From: SIAJ01 sp036266155
GTDB lineage: Bacteria > Planctomycetota > Planctomycetia > Gemmatales > Gemmataceae
DNA length: 45,877 bases
Reading direction: 5' to 3'
NCBI GenBank assembly: GCA_036266155.1
Contig: DATANR010000058.1
Coordinates: forward strand, 1 to 45,877
Numbering within the stretch: the first letter of the stretch is position 1; each line of letters begins with the position of its first letter. The position numbers and the translations under genes were made by a program. Positions 1 to 13,132 of the stretch are shown one piece after another. A model generated the notes under the pieces. It was not told the DNA's origin. It searched no databases and worked only from the letters and a program-made list of their open reading frames with translations.

Positions 1-50
1 TCGGCCTGATGCAAGATCTCCCGCAGACGAGGATCGAAACGCCCATCCAT
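1..50 (-). CDS. 5' end of an unidentified protein gene, running off the window
   Basis: On the minus strand an ATG at 48-50 opens a frame that stays open to the window edge and encodes MDGRFDPRLREILHQA. A strong Shine-Dalgarno sequence, GGAAGGAG, lies five to six bases upstream (plus-strand 56-63). Only 16 codons are visible, so no family can be assigned. The gene is divergent from the HTH/PSD1 frame that starts at 199, and the 148 nt between them should hold both promoters. The call rests on the ribosome binding site and the open frame only. Confidence 0.5.
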   Translation of the reverse strand, partial: MDGRFDPRLREILHQA

Positions 51-198
51 GGCCGCTCCTTCCGTGGAGAAAACATCGATGGAAGCGATTGTGGCCGACG
101 GACTTCTGCGCCGTCAAGACGACATACAGTAGAACTACACAAGTCGTTGGAAAAGCGGTGCCTTGGAAACTGTGGTCGTCACGCCACACAATCACCTC

Positions 199-4272
<4,074 letters not shown>

Positions 4273-4278
4273 TGTGAC

Positions 4279-5709
4279 ATGAGAGGTTGCTTCCGTTTTA
4301 CCCCGACCTGCACACGGCGCGACATGCTCCGGCTGTCCGCGAACGGCTTCGGGCTGCTGGCACTCGCGGACCTGCTCGGCTCGTGTGCCAGCGCCGCCGA
4401 CACCGCAATTGATGCGAAGAACCCGCTTGTCGTCCGGCCGCCGCACTTCGAGCCCAAGGCCAAACGCATCGTCTTCCTCTTCATGCACGGCGGACCGAGT
4501 CAGGTAGATACCTTTGATCCGAAGCCGGAACTCAAGAAGCATGATGGCAAGCCGTACCCCGGCCAGAAGCCACGCGTGCAATTCGCGCAGACGGGCAACC
4601 TGCTCGCGTCGCCCTGGGAGTTCAAGCCGGGTGGCAAATCGGGATTGCCGGTCAGCGATTTGTTTCCGCATGTCCGCAACCACGCGGATGACTTGTGCGT
4701 GATCCGGTCGATCCACGCGGACAACTCGGCCCACGGCGGCGCGCTATTGCAATTGCACACCGGCAGCGACACATTCGTGCGTCCGTCGATCGGGTCGTGG
4801 TTGACCTACGGGCTCGGCAGCGAAGATCAAAACCTGCCCGGCTTCATCACGATCTGCCCGACGCTCGGCCACGGTGGCGTGCAGAACTGGTCGAGCGCGT
4901 TCCTGCCGGCCGCGTTCCAGGGCACGCCGATCGGCCACGCCGGCATCAAGTGCGTCGATGCGAAGCTGAACAACATCTCCAACACGGATGTTGCGGGCGA
5001 TCTCCAGCGGATGCAACTCAACTTCTTGAAGCAGGTCAATCAGAAGCATCTTGATAGGGGCGGGCCCGACGCGGCGCTTGAGGGCCGCATCAATTCATTC
5101 GAGCTGGCCTATCGCATGCAAAGCGAGGCGCCGGCTCTGATGGATATCGCGAAGGAATCGAAAGACACGCTCGCGATGTACGGCATCGGCGAAGATCGCA
5201 CCGACAACTTCGGCCGGCAATGCTTGCTCGCGCGGCGATTCGCGGAGAAAGGCGTCCGCTTCATTCAATGCACGCACAGCTACAAGTGGGACCAGCACGA
5301 CGATCTGAAGAAGAGCCACGCGCGGAATGCGCTGGAGGTCGACAAGCCGATCGCGGCGCTGCTCACGGATTTGAAGGCACGCGGGCTGCTCGAAGACACG
5401 CTGGTCTGGTGGGGCGGGGAGTTCGGCCGCACGCCGACGGCTCAGGGAAACCGCGATGGCCGCGATCACAACCCGCACGCCTTCAGCATGTGGCTCGCGG
5501 GCGGCGGCGTGAAGGCCGGCACTGCGGTCGGTGCGACGGATGACTTCGGATACTACGCGGTTGAGAACAAGGTCCACATGCACGACCTGCACGCGACGAT
5601 CCTGCATTTGCTCGGCCTGGACCACGAGAAGCTCACATTCCGTCACGCCGGGCGTGACTTCCGACTAACGGACGTCAGTGGCCGGGTCGTGAAAGAAGTG
5701 ATCGGCTAG
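4279..5709 (+). CDS. DUF1501 family exported protein
   Basis: 476 aa. The N-terminus has a twin-arginine pattern (TRRDMLRLSANGFGLLALAD), as is typical of DUF1501, so Tat export is likely. Family hallmarks are FLFMHGGPSQVDTFDPKP near residue 65, WWGGEFGRTPTAQGN near 380, GRDHNPHAFSMWLAGGG near 395 and HMHDLHATILHLLGLDHEKL near 430. DUF1501 belongs to the alkaline-phosphatase/sulfatase-like fold, but its reaction is not established. The start lies 6 nt after the PSD1 stop, so the two are almost certainly co-transcribed and perhaps coupled. The ribosome binding site is poor (TGATGTGAC before ATG). PSD1-DUF1501 pairs recur throughout planctomycete genomes. A second DUF1501 gene is at 11700. Confidence 0.93.
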   Translation: MRGCFRFTPTCTRRDMLRLSANGFGLLALADLLGSCASAADTAIDAKNPLVVRPPHFEPKAKRIVFLFMHGGPSQVDTFDPKPELKKHDGKPYPGQKPRVQFAQTGNLLASPWEFKPGGKSGLPVSDLFPHVRNHADDLCVIRSIHADNSAHGGALLQLHTGSDTFVRPSIGSWLTYGLGSEDQNLPGFITICPTLGHGGVQNWSSAFLPAAFQGTPIGHAGIKCVDAKLNNISNTDVAGDLQRMQLNFLKQVNQKHLDRGGPDAALEGRINSFELAYRMQSEAPALMDIAKESKDTLAMYGIGEDRTDNFGRQCLLARRFAEKGVRFIQCTHSYKWDQHDDLKKSHARNALEVDKPIAALLTDLKARGLLEDTLVWWGGEFGRTPTAQGNRDGRDHNPHAFSMWLAGGGVKAGTAVGATDDFGYYAVENKVHMHDLHATILHLLGLDHEKLTFRHAGRDFRLTDVSGRVVKEVIG

Positions 5710-5731
5710 AGCCGCACGCTACGGCAAATCA

Positions 5732-5760
5732 TTGACTCCGCCACGTCACCGGGCCAAGAT
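5732..5760 (+). promoter_or_regulatory. possible sigma70-type promoter before the DUF362 gene
   Basis: TTGACT (5732-5737) and CAAGAT (5755-5760) are 17 nt apart and end 29 nt before the DUF362 start codon. The -35 match is good and the -10 match is weak (3 of 6), so this is only a candidate. Confidence 0.25.
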
Positions 5761-5789
5761 GAGGACACACGCCAACCAAGATTGTCATC

Positions 5790-7235
5790 ATGCTGCACCC
5801 CTACGAGCGTCGAACCTTGACTCGCCGCGGATTCATCGGCGGACTCGCGGCAGGCCTGGCGGTATCTGGGATTCCGCTTGCGTACCTGGCGCGCAAGGCT
5901 TTCCGCGATTCGCCGTGGCTGGCCGAGGCGGTCGTTGCTTCCAGCGCTACGCCGTCAGCGGCGGAGCGGATGCCAGGTCCGCATCGCGGGCGCGTGGTCG
6001 AGGTTCACGATCCTGCGGCGGTCAACGTCGACCATGAGATTGACCGGCCGACGGTGCGTGCGATGATGGACCGCGGCATGTGCGAATTCACAGGAGCGGA
6101 TCATCCTGTCGAAGCGTGGCGCTCGCTGTTCACGCCGGGGGAAGTGATTGGGATCAAAGTGAATCCGGTTGGCAAGGGCGACAAGAGTCGGCCCCATGCG
6201 ATCGGCGCGATCTCAAACCCAGAGGTCGTACTAGAGATCGTTCGCAATTTGAAGGCGATCGGAATTCGGCCACAGGACATCGTCGTCTATGAGCGTTATG
6301 CGAGCGAATTCGTTGATGCCGGCTACGAGAAGTTGATGGGCGTCCGCGAGATGGACGACGTCCGCTGGATGGCCGCCAGCAGCGGATACAGCCCGATGCA
6401 GCTGGCTATTTCTGGCGTCGACAACCGCGATGATCATTCGCCGGAATTGTTGAAGCACGTCGCCGGATACGATCCTGATGCGTTTGTTCACATGGGCTTC
6501 GCGGCCCCCGAGCATTCACAGAATGACGATCGGCGATTCCGCTCGCACCTGACGACGATCGTGACACGCATGGTCGACAAGATCATCACGATCCCGGTGC
6601 TCAAGGACCATCGGTCGGCGGGCGTGACTCTGTCGTTAAAGAATCTGTCGCACGGGCACAACAACAACGTGGCGCGCAGCCATATCTCGGGCATCGCTCA
6701 CGGCTATCCCAATTCACCGGGCAACGGGCAGGATGGGCCGAACCAGTGCAATGTCTTCATCCCGACGGCCGTCAACCAGCCGCTCCTGCGGCAGAAATCC
6801 ACGTTGCATATTCTTGATGGCTTGATCGCGGTTTATGAGGGTGGCCCCGGTGCCTGGAACAAGTCGTGGGGAACTTGGCGGGCCAATCGACTGTTCTTTG
6901 CAAGCGACCCAGTAGCGCTCGATCACATCGGGTGGGACATCATCGATTCGAAGCGCGTGTCGCTTGGATTGCCGCGTGTCGGCGAGATTGGCCGGCGCGA
7001 TTTCACACCGCAACGGCAAGCCCACATGATCGCATCGGCGATGCATCCGGCAGGTACGGCCGACGCCCTTGCACGAATCGCGGCCGCCGAGTTCGTGCGC
7101 GGGGCGGGCGATACCGAAGTGTTCGATCGCCGCACACCGGAGCACGTCGTCCTGGCCGGCCTGATCGGATTAGGCGAATTCGACCTAAACAAGATCACGC
7201 ACAAGCGTGTCATGATGGCGAGCGGAGGTGCGTAA
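5790..7235 (+). CDS. DUF362 domain protein with Tat-like signal
   Basis: 481 aa. The N-terminus LTRRGFIGGLAAGLAVSG is a Tat-type signal, and export is inferred from it. The body matches DUF362: IGIKVNPVGKGDKSRPHAIG near residue 115, IVVYERYASEF near 165, DKIITIPVLKDHRSAGVT near 265 and LSLKNLSHGHNNNVARSHIS near 280, then a C-terminal part with DPVALDHIGWDIID. Some DUF362 proteins carry Fe-S cluster motifs, but no CxxCxxC cluster is visible here. The function is unknown. It follows the PSD1-DUF1501 pair by 80 nt on the same strand, so it may belong to that exported set. Its last codons and stop (ASGGA then TAA) lie in the left arm of a family A palindrome at 7217-7283, so the C-terminus is repeat-derived. 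Confidence 0.88.
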   Translation: MLHPYERRTLTRRGFIGGLAAGLAVSGIPLAYLARKAFRDSPWLAEAVVASSATPSAAERMPGPHRGRVVEVHDPAAVNVDHEIDRPTVRAMMDRGMCEFTGADHPVEAWRSLFTPGEVIGIKVNPVGKGDKSRPHAIGAISNPEVVLEIVRNLKAIGIRPQDIVVYERYASEFVDAGYEKLMGVREMDDVRWMAASSGYSPMQLAISGVDNRDDHSPELLKHVAGYDPDAFVHMGFAAPEHSQNDDRRFRSHLTTIVTRMVDKIITIPVLKDHRSAGVTLSLKNLSHGHNNNVARSHISGIAHGYPNSPGNGQDGPNQCNVFIPTAVNQPLLRQKSTLHILDGLIAVYEGGPGAWNKSWGTWRANRLFFASDPVALDHIGWDIIDSKRVSLGLPRVGEIGRRDFTPQRQAHMIASAMHPAGTADALARIAAAEFVRGAGDTEVFDRRTPEHVVLAGLIGLGEFDLNKITHKRVMMASGGA

Positions 7236-7283
7236 GCACCCCGATAATGCCTGAGTCGGTGTGCTTACGCACGTCCGCTCGCC
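7217..7283. repeat. family A palindromic element, copy 1
   Basis: The arms start GGCGAGCGGA and read on through GTGCGTAAGCAC and CCGA. About 26 of 28 positions pair between 7217-7244 and the right arm ending at 7283. The core (GTGCGTAAGCAC) differs from the other copies at 23637, 24937 and 45815, but both arms carry the same variant. The left arm contains the DUF362 stop codon, and the right arm ends 10 nt before the nucleotidyltransferase ATG. Confidence 0.85.
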
Positions 7284-7293
7284 AGAGAATCCA

Positions 7294-8568
7294 ATGTCCG
7301 AGCGCGAGTTCGCGATCGAAGTCGTCCGTCGCCTGCGTCAGTCGGGCTACGAGGCTCTATGGGCCGGCGGGTGCGTGCGCGACGAGTTGTTGGGCTTGCA
7401 GCCTGCGGACTATGACGTTGCCACCTCCGCTCGTCCGGAGCAAGTGACCGCGATCTTCCGCAAGACGGTCGAAGTTGGGGCGAGCTTCGGCGTCGTCGAA
7501 GTGATCGGCCCCCGTCGGCCGGATCAATCGTTTCCCAAAGTGCAGGTCGCCACGTTTCGCTCCGATGGTGCGTATCTCGATGGCCGCCGGCCGGAGTCGG
7601 TCACGTTCTCCTCCGCTGAGGAAGACGCACAACGTCGCGACTTCACGATCAACGGCATGTTCTTCGATCCGCTTGAAAGCCGCGTGATCGACTATGTTGG
7701 CGGCCAGGCCGACCTGAAGGCCGGCGTCTTGCGAGCAATTGGCGATGCACACGCACGTTTTCGTGAGGACAAACTGCGACTCATGCGTGCGATCCGGATG
7801 GCGGCCCGGTTCGACTTCCCGATTGAGGAAAAGACCGCGGCCGCCATTCGCGAGATGGCGCCGAAGATCAAGGTTGTCAGTGCTGAGCGCATCGCGGAAG
7901 AACTGCGCAAGATGTTGATTCATCGGAATCGCGCCTGGGCGATCCGGCAGATGGACGCGGTCGGCCTCCTGCGCCACATTCTCCCCGAGATCGACGCCGA
8001 ATTGAAGGGTGCGACGCCCGACCGGTGGGCGCAGGCCCTCAAGGTCGTCGAGGTTCTCGAAGGGCCGCGTTGGCCGGCGCCCGAGCCGGTATCGTTCCCA
8101 CTCACGTTTGCGGCGCTCATGCACAACATGCAGCAGCAGCGACTTGTCGGCGGCGCGTGCCGGCGTCTCAAGCTCGCCAACGTCGAATCAGAGCGCATCG
8201 CGTGGTTGGTCGACAAGCATCAATTCCTCTGCGATGCCGTATCGACTAAGGCAAGCAAACTGAAACCGATCCTGGTGCATCCAGGAATCGGTGAACTGCT
8301 CGCGCTTCATCGAGCATTGGCGGTTGCCGGCAATCGTTCGACCGAACATGTCGAATACTGCGAGCGGATTTTACACGATACCCCGGCGCGCGAGTTGAAT
8401 CCGCCGCCACTCCTAACGGGCGACGACTTGCTCACGCTTGGTTGGAAACAGGGGCCGCTCTTCAAGAAAGTGCTCGACGCCGTCCGCGAAGCGCAACTCG
8501 ATGGGCTCGTCAACAGCCGCGACGATGCGATCCGATTGGCGGATGCGAAGAGAATTGGACAGGATTAA
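7294..8568 (+). CDS. CCA tRNA nucleotidyltransferase / poly(A) polymerase family protein
   Basis: 424 aa from ATG 7294. I chose this start because the in-frame GTG at 7261 lies inside a palindromic repeat. The polymerase-beta-type head domain is clear: AGGCVRDELLG (residues 24-34), the metal-binding DYD at 39-41, and RRDFTINGMFFDP near 113. The family's nucleotide- and RNA-binding helices follow (DKLRLMRAIRMAARFDFPIE, then ERIAEELRKML). Such enzymes add or repair the CCA end of tRNA or add poly(A) tails; sequence alone does not separate these roles. An HD-type domain near the middle is not obvious. The last codons overlap a short dispersed repeat (8557-8578). It stands alone between repeats and the M24 peptidase gene. 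Confidence 0.9.
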   Translation: MSEREFAIEVVRRLRQSGYEALWAGGCVRDELLGLQPADYDVATSARPEQVTAIFRKTVEVGASFGVVEVIGPRRPDQSFPKVQVATFRSDGAYLDGRRPESVTFSSAEEDAQRRDFTINGMFFDPLESRVIDYVGGQADLKAGVLRAIGDAHARFREDKLRLMRAIRMAARFDFPIEEKTAAAIREMAPKIKVVSAERIAEELRKMLIHRNRAWAIRQMDAVGLLRHILPEIDAELKGATPDRWAQALKVVEVLEGPRWPAPEPVSFPLTFAALMHNMQQQRLVGGACRRLKLANVESERIAWLVDKHQFLCDAVSTKASKLKPILVHPGIGELLALHRALAVAGNRSTEHVEYCERILHDTPARELNPPPLLTGDDLLTLGWKQGPLFKKVLDAVREAQLDGLVNSRDDAIRLADAKRIGQD

Positions 8569-8578
8569 CGGGATCAAC
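8557..8578. repeat. GGATTAACGGGATCAAC-type short dispersed repeat
   Basis: The sequence GGACAGGATTAACGGGATCA resembles the tandem 'caggattaacaggat' repeats scattered in many bacterial genomes. It overlaps the stop codon of the nucleotidyltransferase gene (8566-8568). Only one copy is in the window, so the call rests on recognition. Confidence 0.3.
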
Positions 8579-8630
8579 ACGATAGATCAAAGACAGTCTT
8601 TCCCGTCAAAATGTCCTTTGGAGCCATTTC

Positions 8631-9809
8631 ATGTTTGATTTGCCAGCGGTTCAGGCAGCGATCCGGGCCCAGGGCTTCGACGGCTGGCTGCTGTACGACT
8701 TTCGCGGCTCCAACATCCTCGCCCAGCGCGTCGTCGGCCTTGACGAGAAGAAACTGTCACGGCGGTGGTTCTACTTTGTGCCAGCGAATGGTGAGCCACG
8801 GAAGCTCGTGCATGCCATTGAGCCCGCGTCGCTCGACAGCTTGCCGGGCAAGTACAAGACCGTCTATCGCCGCTGGCAAGAGTTGGAGGCCGGCGTCGGC
8901 GCCCTACTGGCAGGAACTAAGCGCGTGGCGATGGAATACTCGCCGCGCAATGGCAATCCATACATTGGCAAGATCGATGCGGGCACGATCGAGGTTGTCC
9001 GTTCGTTTGGTGTCGACGTGCAGTCGTCCGGCGACCTCGTGCAGCAGTTCGAAGCAACCTGGGACGACGAACAAGAGGCCATGCACTTCGCGGCCGCCAA
9101 AGTAACCGACGCGGCCTACGGCGTCGCTTGGGCGTTCATCGCGGAGAAAGTGAAGGCTGGCGGCACCAATGAACTCGAAGTGCAAAAGCGGATCATGGAC
9201 CACTTCTCCGAGCATGGCTGCACGACCTACAGCCCGCCAATCGTCGGTGTCGGTCCGCACAGTGGAGACCCGCACTTCGAACCACGCGCGGAGATCAATT
9301 CGACGATCCGCCCCGGCGACTTCGTGCTGATCGATCTTTGGGCGAAGCTCGACAAGCCGCGGGCGGTATACAGCGACTTGACTCGCGTCGGCTACGTCGG
9401 AATGGACGTGCCGGAGAAGTACGTCAAAGTCTTCAACATCGTCGCCGCCGCCCGCGATGCCGGGATCGAATGTGTCAAGCGGGCGTTTACCGCCAAGCGG
9501 CCCACCAGCGGCGCGGAGGTCGACGATGCGACCCGTGCGGTCATCGAGAAGGCGGGCTACGGCGACCAGTTCACACACCGGACCGGCCACAACATTGGCC
9601 AGGAAGTCCACGGCAACGGCGCCCACATCGACGGCCTCGAAACCCGCGACGACCGGCGACTGATGCCGCGCACGTGCTTTTCGATCGAGCCAGGAATCTA
9701 CCTTCCCGAGTTCGGCGTGCGCAGCGAGATCGACATCTATATCGACGGTGCCGGCACGGTGCATGTGACCGGCGGGGAGCTACAGACGGAGATTGTGCGG
9801 ATTGTTTGA
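8631..9809 (+). CDS. M24 family metallopeptidase (Xaa-Pro peptidase type)
   Basis: 392 aa, cytoplasmic, no signal peptide. An N-terminal creatinase-like domain (residues about 1-150, DGWLLYDFRGSNILAQ) precedes the pita-bread catalytic domain. The expected five metal ligands are present: Asp in FVLIDLW (about 235), Asp in YSDLTR (about 247), His in THRTGHNIG (about 317), Glu in SIEPGIY (about 355) and Glu in VRSEID (about 365). The family removes N-terminal residues before proline. The start ATG has GGAG eight bases upstream. It is probably a single-gene unit, 62 nt after the nucleotidyltransferase. The exact substrate is not evident. Confidence 0.93.
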   Translation: MFDLPAVQAAIRAQGFDGWLLYDFRGSNILAQRVVGLDEKKLSRRWFYFVPANGEPRKLVHAIEPASLDSLPGKYKTVYRRWQELEAGVGALLAGTKRVAMEYSPRNGNPYIGKIDAGTIEVVRSFGVDVQSSGDLVQQFEATWDDEQEAMHFAAAKVTDAAYGVAWAFIAEKVKAGGTNELEVQKRIMDHFSEHGCTTYSPPIVGVGPHSGDPHFEPRAEINSTIRPGDFVLIDLWAKLDKPRAVYSDLTRVGYVGMDVPEKYVKVFNIVAAARDAGIECVKRAFTAKRPTSGAEVDDATRAVIEKAGYGDQFTHRTGHNIGQEVHGNGAHIDGLETRDDRRLMPRTCFSIEPGIYLPEFGVRSEIDIYIDGAGTVHVTGGELQTEIVRIV

Positions 9810-9857
9810 GAGATGGGACGAGCGCGAATGTCAGCTACGAAGAATCGCGCTCTTGTT

Positions 9858-9887
9858 CCTAATCCGAATTCCAATCCTAATCCGAAT
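9858..9887 (+). repeat. short direct repeat in a pyrimidine-rich tract
   Basis: CCTAATCCGAAT occurs at 9858-9869 and again at 9876-9887. It lies in a tract rich in TCCTA, TCCGA and TACTCC units running to about 9935. The 185-nt gap between the M24 and FIST genes holds nothing else I can identify. Confidence 0.5.
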
Positions 9888-9994
9888 CATCTTCTTACTC
9901 CTACTCCGACTCTTGCGCATACTCCTCTTCTGTATCTCTTCCCAATTCGCCTAAACTAATACAGTCCATTGATTCAGGCTTCGAGTATTTCGGA

Positions 9995-11161
9995 ATGCCC
10001 TTCTCAGCCGCACTGACCACTGACTTTCCGACCACTCAGGCTGCGGAGGAGCTGGCGGCCACGGCACGTACCCAGCTCGGGCGCGATCCGCTGGTGGCCA
10101 TCGCCTTCTATTCGCCGCACCATGCCGCCAATGCAGCAGAGTTGGCTTATGTGCTCGCTGAACAGACGGGGGCTCGCGCTTTGCTTGGCGTGCTCGGCGA
10201 ATCGGTGGTCGGCGGATCGCGTGAAGTCGAAGACGAGCCGGCCATTGCTCTCTGGTTGGCTGCATGGGATGACGCGGTGACGGTCGACGCGTTCCATCTG
10301 GATATGGCTGAGACGCCAGACGGCCCTTCGCTGTTCGGTTGGCCCGATGCCGTGCTAGAGGCTGATCCGACGAAGTCGCTGCTCATCGCATTTGGCGACC
10401 CGCATACGTTCCCGGCTGCCGAGGTGTTCTTGCCGCGCGTGAACGAGGATTACCCGGGGCTTACCGTCGCCGGCGGAATGGCCAGCAGCCCGATGGGACC
10501 GGGGACGCCATCGATTTTCCTGAACGGCGAGGTCAAGGAGCAAGGCGCGGTTGGCCTGCTCATTCAGAGAGCAAAATTCCGTACGGTCGTCTCGCAGGGC
10601 TGTCGACCCGTCGGCCGGCCATTGGTGATCACGAACGGCGAAGACAACGTCATCGCCGAGGTCGGTGGACAGACCCCGCTCGAGTATCTGCGCGGCTTGC
10701 TCATGGAGGTATCGGCGTCGGAACGCAACTTGATGCAACGCGGGCTGCTCATCGGCATCGCGATGTCGGAGTATCACGATGAGTTCCGCCGTGGCGACTT
10801 TGTGGTTCGCAACCTGGTTGGCCTCGACCCGCGGACCGGCGCTCTCGCACTGACCGATCGGATACGTCGCGGACAAACAGTGCAGTTTCACGTGCGCGAC
10901 GCGGCATCGGCGGATGCCGACCTGCGGGATCGGCTGAAAAGCGCTACAGCCGGTCAACCGCGCGCAGGCGGTGGGCTTGTCTTCACTTGCAATGGGCGCG
11001 GGACACGACTTTTCAACACGCCCGATCACGATGCAAAAGCAATCCAAGCGGCCGCAGGCCCAATCCCGCTCGCGGGTTTCTTTGCCGCCGGCGAACTAGG
11101 CCCGGTCGGCAACACGAACTTCATCCACGGCTTCACGGCGAGCACGGTGCTATTCGAATAA
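9995..11161 (+). CDS. FIST domain (FIST_N + FIST_C) sensory protein
   Basis: 388 aa, no signal peptide or membrane segment. The N-terminal half has the FIST_N pattern (ARALLGVLGESVVGGSREVE near 50-70, VAGGMASSPMG near 155). The C-terminal half is FIST_C, with GDFVVRNLVGLDPRTGALAL near 265, GGLVFTCNGRGTRLF near 327 and PLAGFFAAGELGPVG near 353, ending NFIHGFTASTVLF. FIST is a presumed small-ligand sensing domain, proposed to bind amino acids, usually linked to signalling outputs. Here it stands alone with no kinase or GGDEF gene beside it. The ligand and output partner are therefore unknown. Confidence 0.92.
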   Translation: MPFSAALTTDFPTTQAAEELAATARTQLGRDPLVAIAFYSPHHAANAAELAYVLAEQTGARALLGVLGESVVGGSREVEDEPAIALWLAAWDDAVTVDAFHLDMAETPDGPSLFGWPDAVLEADPTKSLLIAFGDPHTFPAAEVFLPRVNEDYPGLTVAGGMASSPMGPGTPSIFLNGEVKEQGAVGLLIQRAKFRTVVSQGCRPVGRPLVITNGEDNVIAEVGGQTPLEYLRGLLMEVSASERNLMQRGLLIGIAMSEYHDEFRRGDFVVRNLVGLDPRTGALALTDRIRRGQTVQFHVRDAASADADLRDRLKSATAGQPRAGGGLVFTCNGRGTRLFNTPDHDAKAIQAAAGPIPLAGFFAAGELGPVGNTNFIHGFTASTVLFE

Positions 11162-11193
11162 ACAAGTCTCGTATCGTCAGTGTTTGTATCCAC

Positions 11194-11593
11194 TCATCTC
11201 GTCGCTCCCGGCCACTTGACCAACTCTTCTCGCGTGATTCTGCACCCGTTGTAGGCCGCATTCAATCGCCTTGACCCAAACCTCTCGTCGTCTCCAATGT
11301 CAGGGCTCCAATCCGTCAATCGGTCATTTCGGTCGAAAATGTAGACTGGCGGACCAGTCGGGATTCGCGGGAGACCTTGATAGGGGCCGAAAACCGCGAC
11401 GTACTCCTGCCCGTCCAAGGAGTACACGTAGATTTCGTCAGGCTCGGCCTTATAGGCGAGATGATCGGCCAACATGTCGCCTGCGGGCTCGACCGAATGG
11501 CACCAGTGCGCCTTCCAAAATACCCCACGCGCCGAACAGGACGAGGAGAATCGCCGTCATTCTCCCGATTTTTGCAATGGTTCGCCGCGACAT
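11194..11593 (-). pseudogene. small exported protein of unknown family, apparently frameshifted
   Basis: The start at 11591-11593 has GGGAG seven bases upstream and encodes a signal-peptide-like segment (MTAILLVLFGAWGILEG). This frame closes at 11450. From about 11530 the frame one base later carries the protein-like sequence HWCHSVEPAGDMLADHLAYK, then YVYSLDGQEYVAVFGPYQG, ending at 11194. The second part alone (93 aa from ATG 11475) lacks a signal. A one-base indel near 11515-11535 would join them into about 130 aa. I cannot tell mutation from sequencing error. It is convergent with the FIST gene. Confidence 0.5.
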
Positions 11594-11699
11594 GACGATC
11601 TCCCGTCTAGAAAATCGTACGCGCCTTGTGCACTGCCCGTTCCCAATTGTAAACTACTCTTGTCCCACCTACCCCCATCCCTCTCCGGGATCGCGTCGC

Positions 11700-13073
11700 A
11701 TGTTGCCAATTTCTCGTCGTCAGATGCTCTCACGCATAGGCACCGGGCTCGGTACGCTCGGTCTGGCTTCCCTGTTGAACCAGCACGGCCTGCTCGCCGG
11801 CACCGGCAATCCGCTGGCGCCGAAGCCGAGCCATTTCAAGCCGCGGGCGAAGCACATCATTCACCTGTTCATGAATGGTGGGCCGTCGCAGGTAGATACG
11901 TTCGACCCGAAGCCGATGCTCGCCAAGTACAACGGCCAGAAAGCCCCGGCCGACATCAAGACCGAACGCCGCACCGGCAACCTGATGCAGTCGCCGTTCG
12001 CGTTCAAGAAGTATGGCAAGGCCGGTCTTGACGTCTCCGAGTTGTACCCGATGGTCGGCGGCATGGCCGACGAATTGTGCGTCATTCGTTCGATGCACAC
12101 GAATGTACCGAACCACGAGCCGTCGCTGTTGATGATGACCTGCGGCGACATGCAGCCGGTCCGGCCGTCGATGGGCTCATGGCTGCTGTACGGCCTCGGC
12201 TGCGAGAACCAGAACCTGCCCGGCTTCGTCGTGATGTGCCCCGGCAAGCCGGTGGTCGGCCCGCAACTGTGGAGCAACAGCTTCCTCCCCGGCATCTATC
12301 AGGGGACGCACATCAACAACTCGAAGATGGACCCGAAGTCCGTCATCGCCCACCTGACCAATCCGAATCTATCGCGCGAGGCCCAGCGTGAGCAACTCGA
12401 CTTGTTGAAGGCGATGAACGAAGCGCACCTCGCCAAGCGGCCCGGCGACGCGGCCCTGGAGACGCGCATTCAGTCAATGGAGATGGCCTTCCGGATGCAG
12501 TTCGAAGGACAGGATGTCTTCGACATGACCAAGGAAACGCAGGCAACGCGTGACCTGTATGGCAAGGGCCAGTTCGCGGAGGCGTGCCTAGCGGCGCGGC
12601 GACTGGTCGAGCGCGGCACGCGCATGGTGCAGATCTTTACAGGCAACGGCCAACCATGGGACGATCACGGCGACATCAAGGACCATGCCGCCAAGGCGAA
12701 GCAGACCGACCAGCCAATCGCGGCCCTGATCAAGGACCTGAAGGCCCGCGGCTTGCTTGACGAGACGCTGATCCTCTGGGGCGGTGAATTCGGCCGCACG
12801 CCGACGAGCGAAGGGGCCAAGGGCCGCGACCACAACAACCACGGCTTCACGGTCTGGCTCGCCGGCGGCGGCATCAAGGGCGGCATGGCCTACGGCCAGA
12901 GCGACGACGTCGGCTTCGCGGCCGTCGAGAACAAGATGCACGTCCATGACCTGCACGCGACGATGCTGCACCTGATGGGCATCGACCACGAGAAGCTGAC
13001 GTACCGCTACAGCGGCCGCGACTTCCGGCTGACGGATGTGGAGGGGAAGGTGAATCGGGAGATCATGACGTAG
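11700..13073 (+). CDS. second DUF1501 family exported protein
   Basis: 457 aa from ATG 11700. The frame is open further upstream but is not protein-like there. The Tat-type N-terminus is ISRRQMLSRIGTGLGTLGLA. Family motifs are LFMNGGPSQVDTFDPKP near residue 60, ILWGGEFGRTPTSEG near 358, GRDHNNHGFTVWLAGGG near 375 and the C-terminal HVHDLHATMLHLMGIDHEKL. It is clearly homologous to the protein at 4279, keeping the same motif order, but here no PSD1 gene precedes it, so it is an orphan copy. Its upstream region (11594-11699) contains a CCTACCCCCATCCCTCTCCG tract with no clear promoter. The ribosome binding site is weak. Confidence 0.93.
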   Translation: MLPISRRQMLSRIGTGLGTLGLASLLNQHGLLAGTGNPLAPKPSHFKPRAKHIIHLFMNGGPSQVDTFDPKPMLAKYNGQKAPADIKTERRTGNLMQSPFAFKKYGKAGLDVSELYPMVGGMADELCVIRSMHTNVPNHEPSLLMMTCGDMQPVRPSMGSWLLYGLGCENQNLPGFVVMCPGKPVVGPQLWSNSFLPGIYQGTHINNSKMDPKSVIAHLTNPNLSREAQREQLDLLKAMNEAHLAKRPGDAALETRIQSMEMAFRMQFEGQDVFDMTKETQATRDLYGKGQFAEACLAARRLVERGTRMVQIFTGNGQPWDDHGDIKDHAAKAKQTDQPIAALIKDLKARGLLDETLILWGGEFGRTPTSEGAKGRDHNNHGFTVWLAGGGIKGGMAYGQSDDVGFAAVENKMHVHDLHATMLHLMGIDHEKLTYRYSGRDFRLTDVEGKVNREIMT

Positions 13074-13132
13074 CGTACCAACGAGTGTAGCGGTCACAAA
13101 AGGGCGACTTCAGCGATTCGGGGCACGAACAA

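Noticed and set aside
11271..11699. N-terminal extension of the second DUF1501 gene
   Set aside because: It overlaps the minus-strand small gene, is not protein-like, and the Tat signal begins at 11700.
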